A stretch of 6,693 nt of DNA from an uncultured Rhodanobacter sp. (GTDB lineage: Bacteria > Pseudomonadota > Gammaproteobacteria > Xanthomonadales > Rhodanobacteraceae), in the NCBI GenBank assembly GCA_903827735.1, contig CAIKJM010000053.1:1-6693 (forward strand), written 5' to 3'. Below are positions 1 through 5,559 of the stretch, piece after piece. Every line of letters starts with the position of its first letter. Positions within the stretch are counted from its first letter, which is position 1. A model generated the notes under the pieces. It did not search any database. It saw only the letters and a list, made by a program, of their open reading frames with translations, and was not told where the DNA came from. The translations under genes were made by a program, and so were the position numbers.

Positions 1-25
1 AGAGCAGAGCTAGTGGTTGCTGAGG

Positions 26-205
26 TTATCGCGGCGTGCGCAACACGGAGTCGCGCAGCGCCGTGTCGTGCTGGACTTCATCCTGGTAAGCGGTTTCTTC
101 GCTATCGAACTCGCCATGCAGCGGACGCTGCATGCCGGTCGGCGAGTGGCTGATTTCGGGTGGAGTGCTGGCGAAGTCGGGATTGACGGGTCCGGTCGCG
201 CCCAT
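26..205 (-). CDS. small acidic hypothetical protein (59 aa)
   Basis: I do not recognise this protein. The frame opens at ATG (205-203), is preceded by an in-frame TGA further upstream with no other start between, and ends at TAA (28-26). A strong Shine-Dalgarno AGAGGA (218-213) sits 7 nt before the ATG, which is the main reason to call it real. The product begins MGATGPVNPDF and ends LRDSVLRTPR. It is hydrophilic, with about ten Asp/Glu against four Arg and no Lys, and has no Cys, no Trp, no signal peptide and no membrane segment. The first half is Pro/Ser/Thr-rich and looks disordered; residues 31-55 are acidic and could form a helix. It is transcribed divergently from the TPR gene. The overlapping frames on both strands (a 99-residue minus frame and a 126-residue plus frame) have poor, Arg/Cys-rich compositions and no comparable ribosome binding site. 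No function can be assigned. Confidence 0.6.
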   Translation of the reverse strand: MGATGPVNPDFASTPPEISHSPTGMQRPLHGEFDSEETAYQDEVQHDTALRDSVLRTPR

Positions 206-212
206 GGCTGGT

Positions 213-218
213 CCTCTT
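213..218 (-). promoter_or_regulatory. Shine-Dalgarno of the 59-aa small gene
   Basis: On the minus strand AGAGGA lies 7 nt upstream of the ATG at 205. It is nearly the full anti-16S complement and is the decisive evidence for this short gene and its start. Confidence 0.6.
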
Positions 219-523
219 GGATGTCTATTGGCTTCGGGCAGAAATGTAAGGCAGCCGTCGCCTCATTGCCAGAGCCATGGGCAGCCCTGCAACCGCCCGC
301 CCGGCACAACTTTTGTATGCCGAGGCGGTCCCTGTGCTTGCCGTGCGAAGCGGTCCGGTATTTCCCGCCTGCGGTTGGCGGATCCGTTGAAGGTTAACGC
401 GAGTGTGAACCGCGGCGCCGAACGTCTCGTGGTCTTAACGGCGAAACGACAGCGCAATGCTAGCCTTGCGCTCCGGCCGAATAGGCCCGATTTATCAACA
501 CTCGGCCACCAGGTCGTGCCATC

Positions 524-527
524 GGAG
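524..527 (+). promoter_or_regulatory. Shine-Dalgarno fixing the GTG start of the TPR gene
   Basis: GGAG lies 6 nt before GTG at 534. It supports starting at this GTG rather than at the in-frame ATG at 132, because the first 20 residues from the GTG form a clean signal peptide. Confidence 0.65.
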
Positions 528-533
528 AAACGC

Positions 534-1430
534 GTGAAAAAGCTTTTGTTGACAGGACTGTTGGTGCTTCTGGTCAGCGGATCGGCCTTCGCCGCCGATG
601 GTCCGAAGGAAGTGGAAGCCGCGATCCAGCAAGGTAATTACACACTGGCCGAACAGGACCTTCGTCAGGCGATCAGCGAGCATCCGCAGAGCGCCAAAGC
701 GCACTACATGCTGGCTCAAGTGCTCGCGCATGAGGGCAATATCGGTGAGGCGCAGAAGGAGGCCAACCAGGCCAAGGCGATCGATCCGAAGATCAGCTTT
801 ACCGACCCGGCAAAGTTCAACCATTTTCAGGCTGAGTTGAGCCAGGCCCTGGCGCCGTCGACCGGCGTACGTCGTTCGATGACAAGTGCGCGCGAGGTCG
901 CTTATGCGCCGAGCGAGCAGCCTGCGGCTATCCAACCGCGCTCCAGCGGCAGCATCTGGCCGTGGGTGATCGGCGCGGTGATTATAGTGCTGCTGTTCGG
1001 CTGGTTCCGTCGCCGCCAGCAGGGCGTGATGAACAACCCCGGTTACGGCAATCAGGGTTATGGTCCGCAGGGTTACGGCGCACCCGGCCCACAAAACCCG
1101 TACGGCAATGGGCCGTATCCACCGCCGGGCTATCAGCCGGGTCCGCAGGGCGGGTCCGGTATCGGCGGCAGCATTCTCGGTGGACTCGCCGGTGGCGTGC
1201 TCGGCGCGGCCGCGGTCAATGCGTATGAAAACCACGAGCGCCGCGAGGAAGAAGAGCGCGGTGATTTCCAGTCCGGCAACAACTTCGCGCCGAATGCGCC
1301 CGATCCGCAGGATCAGGCGTATGACCAGCTGCGCAACCAGCCGATTGATACCGGCAACAACGACGACAGCTGGGACGACAGTAGCGGCGGCGGCTCGTTT
1401 GATGACAGCGGTGACGATAGCTGGAGCTGA
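534..1430 (+). CDS. exported TPR protein with membrane anchor and Gly/Tyr- and Asp/Ser-rich tail
   Basis: The 298-residue product starts at GTG with GGAG 6 nt upstream. Residues 1-20 are a Sec signal peptide (MKK, a Leu/Val core, then a cleavage site after AFA). Residues about 24-85 form one to two tetratricopeptide-like helical hairpins (GNYTLAEQDLRQAI and AHYMLAQVLAHEGNIGEAQKEANQA), a protein-protein interaction scaffold. Residues 141-158 (IWPWVIGAVIIVLLFGWF) are a single membrane helix followed by RRRQQ, which predicts that the C-terminal half lies on the cytoplasmic side and the TPR in the periplasm. Residues 168-206 are Pro/Gly/Tyr-rich with repeated GYG units. Residues 208-226 are a Gly-zipper-like stretch (GIGGSILGGLAGGVLGAAA), followed by a charged helix ENHERREEEERGD. 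The last 25 residues are Asp/Ser/Gly/Trp-rich. The gene stands alone, convergent with the next one. TPR content suggests an assembly or scaffolding role in the envelope, but no specific function is known to me. Extending the frame back to 132 adds 134 residues of unlikely composition ahead of the signal peptide. Confidence 0.8.
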   Translation: MKKLLLTGLLVLLVSGSAFAADGPKEVEAAIQQGNYTLAEQDLRQAISEHPQSAKAHYMLAQVLAHEGNIGEAQKEANQAKAIDPKISFTDPAKFNHFQAELSQALAPSTGVRRSMTSAREVAYAPSEQPAAIQPRSSGSIWPWVIGAVIIVLLFGWFRRRQQGVMNNPGYGNQGYGPQGYGAPGPQNPYGNGPYPPPGYQPGPQGGSGIGGSILGGLAGGVLGAAAVNAYENHERREEEERGDFQSGNNFAPNAPDPQDQAYDQLRNQPIDTGNNDDSWDDSSGGGSFDDSGDDSWS

Positions 1431-1453
1431 TGTGGCGAAAGGTGTGACTGTGA

Positions 1454-1616
1454 CGTAGGTCGGACTGAGCGCAAGCGACTGTGGAGGCATGGATGCCGGA
1501 ACGAACATTCGCGTAGCGAATGGCCCAAAGGGGGGCTCGCTGGAGCGAGCCGTCTGCCCAACGTCACTTGCTTGGTAACCCATGTTGGGCATCGCTTGCG
1601 TTCAGCCCAACCTACG
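1454..1616. repeat. multi-hairpin REP/MITE-like element between convergent genes
   Basis: This 163-bp element lies between the stops of two convergent genes. Its ends are inverted copies of a 25-mer: 1454-1478 on the plus strand and 1592-1616 on the minus strand agree at 22 of 25 positions (both begin CGTAGGT and end CGCAAGCGA). Inside are perfect or near-perfect hairpins: GGCAT-GG-ATGCC (1486-1497), CATTCGC-GTA-GCGAATG (1506-1522), GGCTCGC-TGGA-GCGAGCC (1534-1551) and GTTGGGC-14 nt-GCCCAAC (1584-1611). A motif of the type GTTGGGC...GCCCAAC with AACGCAAGCG between is typical of extragenic palindromic repeats in proteobacteria, to my knowledge. No T-tract follows any stem, so these are not classical intrinsic terminators, though they could slow RNA decay or limit read-through between the facing genes. 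Confidence 0.65.
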
Positions 1617-1639
1617 CTCAACGTCGCTACTTCCAGCTC

Positions 1640-2449
1640 TCACGGAATCTTGCACTGTCCGTCCAGCGGCGCCTTGGCGGCTGCATCCAAGTCGGCGCGA
1701 GCTACGTCCTTGTTTTTCGACGGATCGAACAGGATTTTGGCGCTGACGTTCTTGCCGCTGCTGCTGCGGATATTGGCAATACCGTCGAAACTGAGCAGTT
1801 CGTGCGTCTTGGCGTCGTAGGCCACGTCCAGATGCGGCAGGGCGAAGCCGATCATGCTGTCCAGGCTCAGGCGATACTGGCGCGCGGCGTGGCCTTCGAT
1901 CTGGGTGTCGGCCTGGCGCTTGACCCGAAAGCTGAGCGTGCCGAGGCGGCTGGGCACCAGAAACGGCAGCGTGTCGCCGTCCTTGCTCATCGTGTCCCAG
2001 TGCGCGCGGATATAGGCGTCGAACCCGGCGTCGATCACCGGCATGGGCGAGGTATCCAGCGCGGCCGTGCGGTCTTTGGCGTTCGTGCTGTCGCGCACGA
2101 AAACCTCGCGCTTGCCGCCGGCGTTGCGCACGCCCTCCTGATAGCCGGTCCGGCCGTCGTCCAGCTCGAAATTGGGCGCCTGCGCGCTGCCGTCGTCGTG
2201 CAGGGTCTTGCGGGCGAACGGCTTGCCGTCGGGGCAGCGATACAGCACCAGGCGCGAGGGGTTGCCGCCGTCGCTGTAGATCCAGTGGGATTCGGTGTAC
2301 ATCAAGTGGCCGTCCGAGGCGGATGCCTTGGCTTCGACGTAGTGAATCGCATCAGATCCCGTAGGGCTGCCGCCTGCGGCAACGGCCGTCGCGACCAGGC
2401 TAAGCGTCAGTCCAAGCGCACAAGCGCGGCGATGGAGGGGCATCGTCAA
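1640..2449 (-). CDS. exported protein of unknown function
   Basis: The 269-residue product has an N-terminal signal peptide (PLHRR, then ALGLTLSLVATAVAA, cleavage near residue 25), so it is probably periplasmic or envelope-associated. I chose TTG at 2449 because GGGAG (2461-2457) lies 7 nt before it; the in-frame ATG at 2443 would have a 13-nt spacing. Choosing the ATG only removes two residues. The mature part is mixed alpha/beta with amphipathic strands (IHYVEAKASASDGHLMYTESHWIYSD near 35-60, GTLSFRVKRQ near 170-179, GHAARQYRLSLDSM near 186-199, LDVAYDAKTHELLSFDGIANI near 207-227). This pattern resembles beta-sheet envelope proteins of the LolA or DUF3108 kind, but that is a guess from style, not a motif match. 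The mature protein has two Cys residues, in YRCPDG (72) and GQCKIP (266), which could form a disulfide. It is divergent from ssb and convergent with the TPR gene. Confidence 0.75.
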   Translation of the reverse strand: MTMPLHRRACALGLTLSLVATAVAAGGSPTGSDAIHYVEAKASASDGHLMYTESHWIYSDGGNPSRLVLYRCPDGKPFARKTLHDDGSAQAPNFELDDGRTGYQEGVRNAGGKREVFVRDSTNAKDRTAALDTSPMPVIDAGFDAYIRAHWDTMSKDGDTLPFLVPSRLGTLSFRVKRQADTQIEGHAARQYRLSLDSMIGFALPHLDVAYDAKTHELLSFDGIANIRSSSGKNVSAKILFDPSKNKDVARADLDAAAKAPLDGQCKIP

Positions 2450-2456
2450 GGGTTAT

Positions 2457-2461
2457 CTCCC
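2457..2461 (-). promoter_or_regulatory. Shine-Dalgarno supporting a TTG start
   Basis: GGGAG on the minus strand lies 7 nt before TTG (2449) and 13 nt before the next in-frame ATG (2443). The spacing favours the TTG codon. Confidence 0.5.
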
Positions 2462-2476
2462 GTAGCTAGTGGGTTT

Positions 2477-2504
2477 GCGGCGGGCAGGCATGCTTGCCCG
2501 CCGC
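2477..2504. repeat. 28-bp GC-rich inverted repeat (hairpin)
   Basis: GCGGCGGGCA (2477-2486) and TGCCCGCCGC (2495-2504) form a perfect 10-bp stem around an 8-nt loop that contains GCATGC. It lies 28 bp upstream of the TTG start of the exported-protein gene, so it is probably in that gene's leader or promoter region. It has no adjacent T-tract on either strand, so it is not a canonical terminator. Confidence 0.7.
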
Positions 2505-2538
2505 AGAGAGTCACAGGGCTTAGTTACGGGGTGCCGCA

Positions 2539-2561
2539 GCGCGCGGATGCATCCGCCGCGC
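2539..2561. repeat. palindrome in the ssb upstream region
   Basis: CGGATGCATCCG (2544-2555) is a perfect 12-bp palindrome. With one bulged C (2557) the pairing extends outward through GCGCG/CGCGC to 2539-2561. It sits about 32 bp upstream of the proposed ssb -10 box, so it could be an operator or simply an extragenic palindrome. Confidence 0.5.
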
Positions 2562-2592
2562 ATCCTGAATGTCGAAAACGGCCGCGGACCGC

Positions 2593-2598
2593 TATGAT
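2593..2598 (+). promoter_or_regulatory. probable -10 box of ssb
   Basis: TATGAT matches five of six positions of the sigma-70 -10 consensus in an otherwise very GC-rich stretch. The -35 at the right distance (around 2570-2575, TGTCGA) is poor, which suggests either activation or a promoter that depends mainly on the -10. It implies a leader of roughly 90 nt before the ssb start. Confidence 0.45.
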
Positions 2599-2653
2599 GG
2601 GAGTCCGTCGGACGCTCGGAAATCGTGCGCAGCCGGCAATTATCGACAGCGGT

Positions 2654-2669
2654 CGACGCTCGGGCGTCG
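2654..2669 (+). promoter_or_regulatory. leader hairpin upstream of ssb
   Basis: CGACGC and GCGTCG form a perfect 6-bp stem with a TCGG tetraloop, ending 12 nt before the GAGGT Shine-Dalgarno (2682-2686) of ssb. Smaller stems (GTCC-GTC-GGAC around 2603-2613 and CGAC-AGCG-GTCG around 2644-2655) lie further 5'; the last overlaps this hairpin and is an alternative fold. A role in ssb translation or mRNA stability is inference. Confidence 0.35.
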
Positions 2670-2693
2670 GCCACGCACAGCGAGGTTAGTGAT

Positions 2694-3215
2694 ATGGCAC
2701 GTGGCGTCAACAAAGTCATTCTGGTCGGCAACCTCGGCGGTGATCCGGAAATGCGCCACACCGGCAGCGGCACGGCGATCACAACGATCAACATCGCCAC
2801 GTCCGAGTCGTGGACCGACAAGCAGTCGGGCGAAAAGCAGGAGCGCACCGAGTGGCACCGGGTGAAGCTGTTCGGCCGCCTGGCCGAAATTGCCGGTGAC
2901 TATCTGAAGAAGGGTCGGCAGGTCTATATCGAAGGTTCGCTGCGCACCGACAAGTACACCGACAAGGCCGGCGTCGAGCGCTACAGCACCGACGTGATCG
3001 CCAGCGAAATGCAGATGCTGGGCGGCATGGAAGGCGGTGGTGGCGGCAGCGGCGGTGGTCAGCGCGAGCGTCCGCAGAGCTCGGGCGGTCAGCGCAGCAG
3101 CGGCGGTGCGTCGCGCGGCGGCGATCGCGGCGGTGACGACTACGGCCAGCGCGCGCCTGCGCCTTCGGCACCGGCCGGCAACAGCAGCTTTGACGATGAC
3201 GATATTCCATTTTGA
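2694..3215 (+). CDS. ssb: single-stranded DNA-binding protein SSB
   Basis: This is the 173-residue bacterial SSB, which as a homotetramer coats single-stranded DNA during replication, recombination and repair and recruits partner proteins. Residues about 4-112 are the OB fold, nearly identical in layout to the E. coli protein (RGVNKVILVGNLGGDPE at the N-terminus, ATSESW, TEWHRVKLFGRLAEIA, QVYIEGSLRT, MQMLGG). The DNA-stacking aromatics Trp40, Trp54 and Phe60 are present, while the position of E. coli Trp88 is Tyr (DKYTD). Residues 113-165 are a disordered linker rich in Gly, Ser, Arg and Gln. The C-terminal tip is DDDDIPF, the conserved partner-docking peptide. The ATG at 2694 is preceded by GAGGT at 7-nt spacing and gives the exact family N-terminus; the upstream extension of the frame is not part of the protein. 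The gene is single, with its own probable promoter (2593-2598) and a strong terminator at 3253. No LexA-type box is visible. Confidence 0.98.
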   Translation: MARGVNKVILVGNLGGDPEMRHTGSGTAITTINIATSESWTDKQSGEKQERTEWHRVKLFGRLAEIAGDYLKKGRQVYIEGSLRTDKYTDKAGVERYSTDVIASEMQMLGGMEGGGGGSGGGQRERPQSSGGQRSSGGASRGGDRGGDDYGQRAPAPSAPAGNSSFDDDDIPF

Positions 3216-3252
3216 AACGCAGTCAGCCCAAAGCGTCGCGTCTTGATTGACC

Positions 3253-3286
3253 AAAAGCTCCCGAGAATATCGGGGGCTTTTTTTTT
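3253..3286 (+). terminator. intrinsic terminator of ssb
   Basis: AGCTCCCGA (3256-3264) pairs with TCGGGGGCT (3270-3278) around a GAATA loop, with one G-T wobble. The stem is extended by AAA/TTT and followed by a run of nine T residues (3278-3286). It lies 38 bp after the ssb stop. The A-run on the left is too short to make it an equally good terminator for the minus strand, although partial bidirectional activity on the facing gene is possible. Confidence 0.92.
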
Positions 3287-3383
3287 GACTGAATTTTTGC
3301 CTTGCTTTCGACGACCCTCGTTCTTCGCTACTAGCCGACATCTTTCGTGGCTTGCGATGTTGAATCAGACGAAGTGAAAACAG

Positions 3384-4454
3384 TCAGCCATTCAATAACG
3401 GCAGCAGCTGGTCACCTTGGCGAACGAGTTCCGAGAGGTAGGGTGTGTCGGAGAGGATGAAGTGGGTGATGCCGAGCGCTTCGTAGTTGCGCAGCGCCTG
3501 GGCGACGTCCTCAGCCGATCCGACCAGCCACGTGGTGCCCGCGCCACCGCCGCCGTATTTGCCCGGTGCGGTGTAGAGGTTGGTGTCGAGAACTTCGCCG
3601 CGCGCGTGCAGATCGAGCAGGCGTTTTTGCCCTTGCGCTAACGGGCCCTGGTGATCCTGCCAGCCAGAGCCTTCCGCCTTGGCCATGGCGGCGACTTTCG
3701 CCTGCGCGTCGGCCCAGGCCTGCTCGGTGGTGTCGCGTACCAGCGTGGTGATGCGCAGGCCGAATTCCAGCGGTGGCAGGTTGCGATCCAGGGACTGGCT
3801 CAGCGCTTTGAGCCGCGCGATACGCTCTTGCACGCCGGCCAGCGGCTCGCCCCAGAAAAGCTGGACGTCGGCCTCGGTAGCTGCCACGCGTTCGGCAGCC
3901 TCTGAGGCGCCGCCGAAGTACAGCTTCGGGTGTGCACGTCCGTTGTGCGCCTGCAGACGCGGCTGCACCGTCGAGTCGACGACTTGAAAGTGCTCGCCCT
4001 GATAGGTCACACCTTCTTCGGTCCAGAGCCGGCGCACAAGCCGCATGAATTCTTTCGTTCGGGCATATCGCTGCGCCTGATCGCCTTCGCTGTCGCCGTA
4101 GGCACCGAGGTTGTCCTGGCCGGAGACGATGTTGATGCGCACCCGGCCTTCCACCAGCTGATCGAGCGTGGCGGCTGCGGCCGCGAAGTTAGCCGGGCGC
4201 CAGTACCCGGGGCGAATCGCGATAAGCGGCTCGAAGCGCTTTGTGCGTGCCGCGATCGTAGCCGCGACGGTGAACGTGTCGGGTCGTCCCCAGCCGGCGC
4301 CGATCAGCGCACCTTTCCAGCCGTGCTGCTCCAACGCTTCGGCGTGCTCGGTCAGCGCTTGCAGGCTGTTGTGGTTATCCGAGGCCGCGTCGCCACGATG
4401 CCCGGCCGTGGTCGAATTGGGGATGTACCAGAAAAATTCGGAGCGAGCAGTCAT
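3384..4454 (-). CDS. SsuD-like luciferase-family (LLM) FMN-dependent monooxygenase
   Basis: The 356-residue product is a full-length member of the bacterial luciferase-like flavin monooxygenases, a TIM-barrel family that uses reduced FMN from a partner reductase. It is closest in style to alkanesulfonate monooxygenase SsuD: FFWYIP at 7-12, GALIGAG (48-54), LIAIRPGYWRPANFAAAAATLDQL (77-100), VEGRVRINIVSGQDN (101-115), ERY-like AQRY (127-130), PKLYFGGASEAAERVA (176-191), LFWGEP (199-204), FGLRITTLVRDT (231-242), GGGGAGTTWLVGS (301-313) and YEALGITHFILSDTPYLSE (324-342). Aligned by eye with E. coli SsuD, Arg226 is kept (Arg234 here), but the positions of Cys54, His228 and Tyr331 appear to be Arg, Thr and Thr, and Arg297 is probably Gly. 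It may therefore act on another substrate, so I give no symbol. ATG 4454 is preferred to TTG 4463; neither has a strong Shine-Dalgarno. It lies 106 bp downstream of the sugar-transporter operon on the same strand, with no terminator visible between. No ssuE, ssuA, ssuB or ssuC neighbour is seen. Confidence 0.85.
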   Translation of the reverse strand: MTARSEFFWYIPNSTTAGHRGDAASDNHNSLQALTEHAEALEQHGWKGALIGAGWGRPDTFTVAATIAARTKRFEPLIAIRPGYWRPANFAAAAATLDQLVEGRVRINIVSGQDNLGAYGDSEGDQAQRYARTKEFMRLVRRLWTEEGVTYQGEHFQVVDSTVQPRLQAHNGRAHPKLYFGGASEAAERVAATEADVQLFWGEPLAGVQERIARLKALSQSLDRNLPPLEFGLRITTLVRDTTEQAWADAQAKVAAMAKAEGSGWQDHQGPLAQGQKRLLDLHARGEVLDTNLYTAPGKYGGGGAGTTWLVGSAEDVAQALRNYEALGITHFILSDTPYLSELVRQGDQLLPLLNG

Positions 4455-4560
4455 GCAGGACAACCATCGTCGAGATTGGAAAACGCCTGGGCAACCTTGG
4501 CCGCGTAAATCTATGGTGATGGTGCATCGATGAAGATGTCACGTTTTTGGCAAACCCGAT

Positions 4561-5559
4561 CTACAGGCGCTGCGATCTTGCCAGCACCGTCTGAATGACG
4601 ACGACGATCGCCAGAAACACGCCCGAAACCACCGCCTGCACCGACGAGTTGAGCGAACCGACCTGGTTGATCATGTTCTGGATGACGCTGAGCAACAGTA
4701 CGCCCGCGAGCGTACCGGCCAGGCTGCCGCGCCCGCCGACGAGCAGCGTGCCACCGATGACGACGGCGGAGATGGCGCTGAGCTCGAGGCCGACGCCGAC
4801 GGTGGGCACGCCCGATGACGAGTAGCCGGCGTTCAGCGCACCGGCCAAACCCGCGCACAGTCCGCTCACCACGTAGACGCTGAGTTTCACCCGTGCCACG
4901 GGCAGACCCATGAACATCGATGCGCTCTCCGAGCCGCCGACGGCGAAGATCGACTGGCCGGCACGGGTTCGGGTAAGCGCCACGGTGCCCAGGATCACGG
5001 CGACGATGGCGATGACCGCCGTCCAGTGGATGCCTAGCAGGCCGTTTTGACCGACGGCGGAGAACGCTGCGCTTTTGACCAGCGGCGTCGTGGCGCCGCC
5101 GGAGGTAATGGCGAGCACCAGTCCGCGCACGGCGAGCAATCCCGCCAGCGTGACGATGAACGGCGCCATCTTCGCGTACGCCACCAGCAGCCCCTGAAAC
5201 AGCCCGATTGCGCCGCAGACCGCGAGCGGCAGGGCGATCGCGCCTGCAAAGCCGAAGCCGGACCCCTCGGCCGCCAGCACGCCACCGAGCGCGAACACCG
5301 AGCCGACCGATAGATCGATGCCGCCGGTGAGAATCACGAAGGTCATACCGATAGCCACGATCAGCGGGAACGACGACTGCGTGAGAATATTGCTGAGGTT
5401 GCTGAAGCTGAGAAAGGTCGGGAAGGAAAATGCGCCGACCACGAGAAGAATAAGCAGCGCTACCGCAGCGCCGTAGCGCTGCAGGATGCTAGCGATACGC
5501 TCGCGCCTTGCTCGCTGGTCGGCGGCCGGCTTGACGTTTTTTTCCATAACGACGCTCAT
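4561..5559 (-). CDS. yjfF: sugar ABC transporter permease, YjfF-like
   Basis: This 332-residue integral membrane protein belongs to the RbsC/AraH branch of ABC permeases (BPD_transp_2). After a charged cytoplasmic N-terminus (residues 1-28, KNVKPAADQRARRER) come about eight to ten hydrophobic segments: roughly 31-46, 64-78, 84-97, 104-127, 133-152, 179-196, 225-245, 258-275, 280-296 and 309-326. Family signatures are IGMTFVILTGGIDLSVGS (70-87), PFIVTLAGLLAVRGL (133-147), the cytoplasmic coupling-loop region AVGGSESASMFMGLPVARVK (206-225), and LELSAISAVVIGGTLLVGG (258-276). These match YjfF of the E. coli galactofuranose importer better than YtfT. It overlaps the upstream permease gene by 4 bp (ATGA at 5559-5556), which implies translational coupling; its own Shine-Dalgarno is weak. 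It probably pairs with the upstream permease to form the channel. L-arabinose import (AraUVWZ type) is an alternative substrate assignment. Confidence 0.9.
   Translation of the reverse strand: MSVVMEKNVKPAADQRARRERIASILQRYGAAVALLILLVVGAFSFPTFLSFSNLSNILTQSSFPLIVAIGMTFVILTGGIDLSVGSVFALGGVLAAEGSGFGFAGAIALPLAVCGAIGLFQGLLVAYAKMAPFIVTLAGLLAVRGLVLAITSGGATTPLVKSAAFSAVGQNGLLGIHWTAVIAIVAVILGTVALTRTRAGQSIFAVGGSESASMFMGLPVARVKLSVYVVSGLCAGLAGALNAGYSSSGVPTVGVGLELSAISAVVIGGTLLVGGRGSLAGTLAGVLLLSVIQNMINQVGSLNSSVQAVVSGVFLAIVVVIQTVLARSQRL

Larger units (their letters stand above)
206..533. other. divergent intergenic region, 328 bp
   Basis: This gap separates the start codons of the small minus-strand gene and the plus-strand TPR gene, so it should carry promoters for both. 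I see no convincing consensus pair. Weak candidates are TTGCGC (466-471) followed by an AT-rich TTTATCAA (491-498) on the plus strand with a long spacer, and a CATACAAAAG-like -10 on the minus strand around 308-318. Plus-strand reading frames run through the gap into the TPR gene, but their translations are low-complexity shadows without signal or domain logic. No RNA gene, repeat array or strong hairpin is visible. Confidence 0.4.

Noticed and set aside
132..533. N-terminal extension of the TPR gene to the ATG at 132
   Set aside because: It would bury a clean signal peptide inside the protein, and the GTG at 534 has a good Shine-Dalgarno. The extension's composition is not protein-like.
495..1592. 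Minus-strand open frame of 365 codons antisense to the TPR gene
   Set aside because: The translation is Arg/Ala/Val-rich without domain structure and reads through the repeat element. The plus-strand TPR gene accounts for the codon bias.
1584..1611. Intrinsic terminator for the convergent genes
   Set aside because: The stem GTTGGGC/GCCCAAC has no T-tract on either side, so it fits an extragenic repeat better than a terminator.
1520..2689. Plus-strand open frame of 389 codons antisense to the exported-protein gene
   Set aside because: It is a mirror of GC-biased codon use. Its translation has no signal, domain or ribosome binding site, it runs through the hairpin element and palindromes, and the minus-strand gene has a signal peptide and a Shine-Dalgarno.
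2450..2693. LexA/SOS box upstream of ssb
   Set aside because: No CTG-N10-CAG or Xanthomonas-type TTAG-N6-TACTA site is found. A TTAGTTACGG at 2520-2529 matches only the first half.
2640..3341. Minus-strand frame of 233 codons opposite ssb
   Set aside because: It is the antisense of ssb, runs through the terminator, and is Ala/Arg-rich noise.
3930..4508. Plus-strand frame of 192 codons opposite the monooxygenase gene
   Set aside because: It is a shadow of a confidently identified minus-strand gene.
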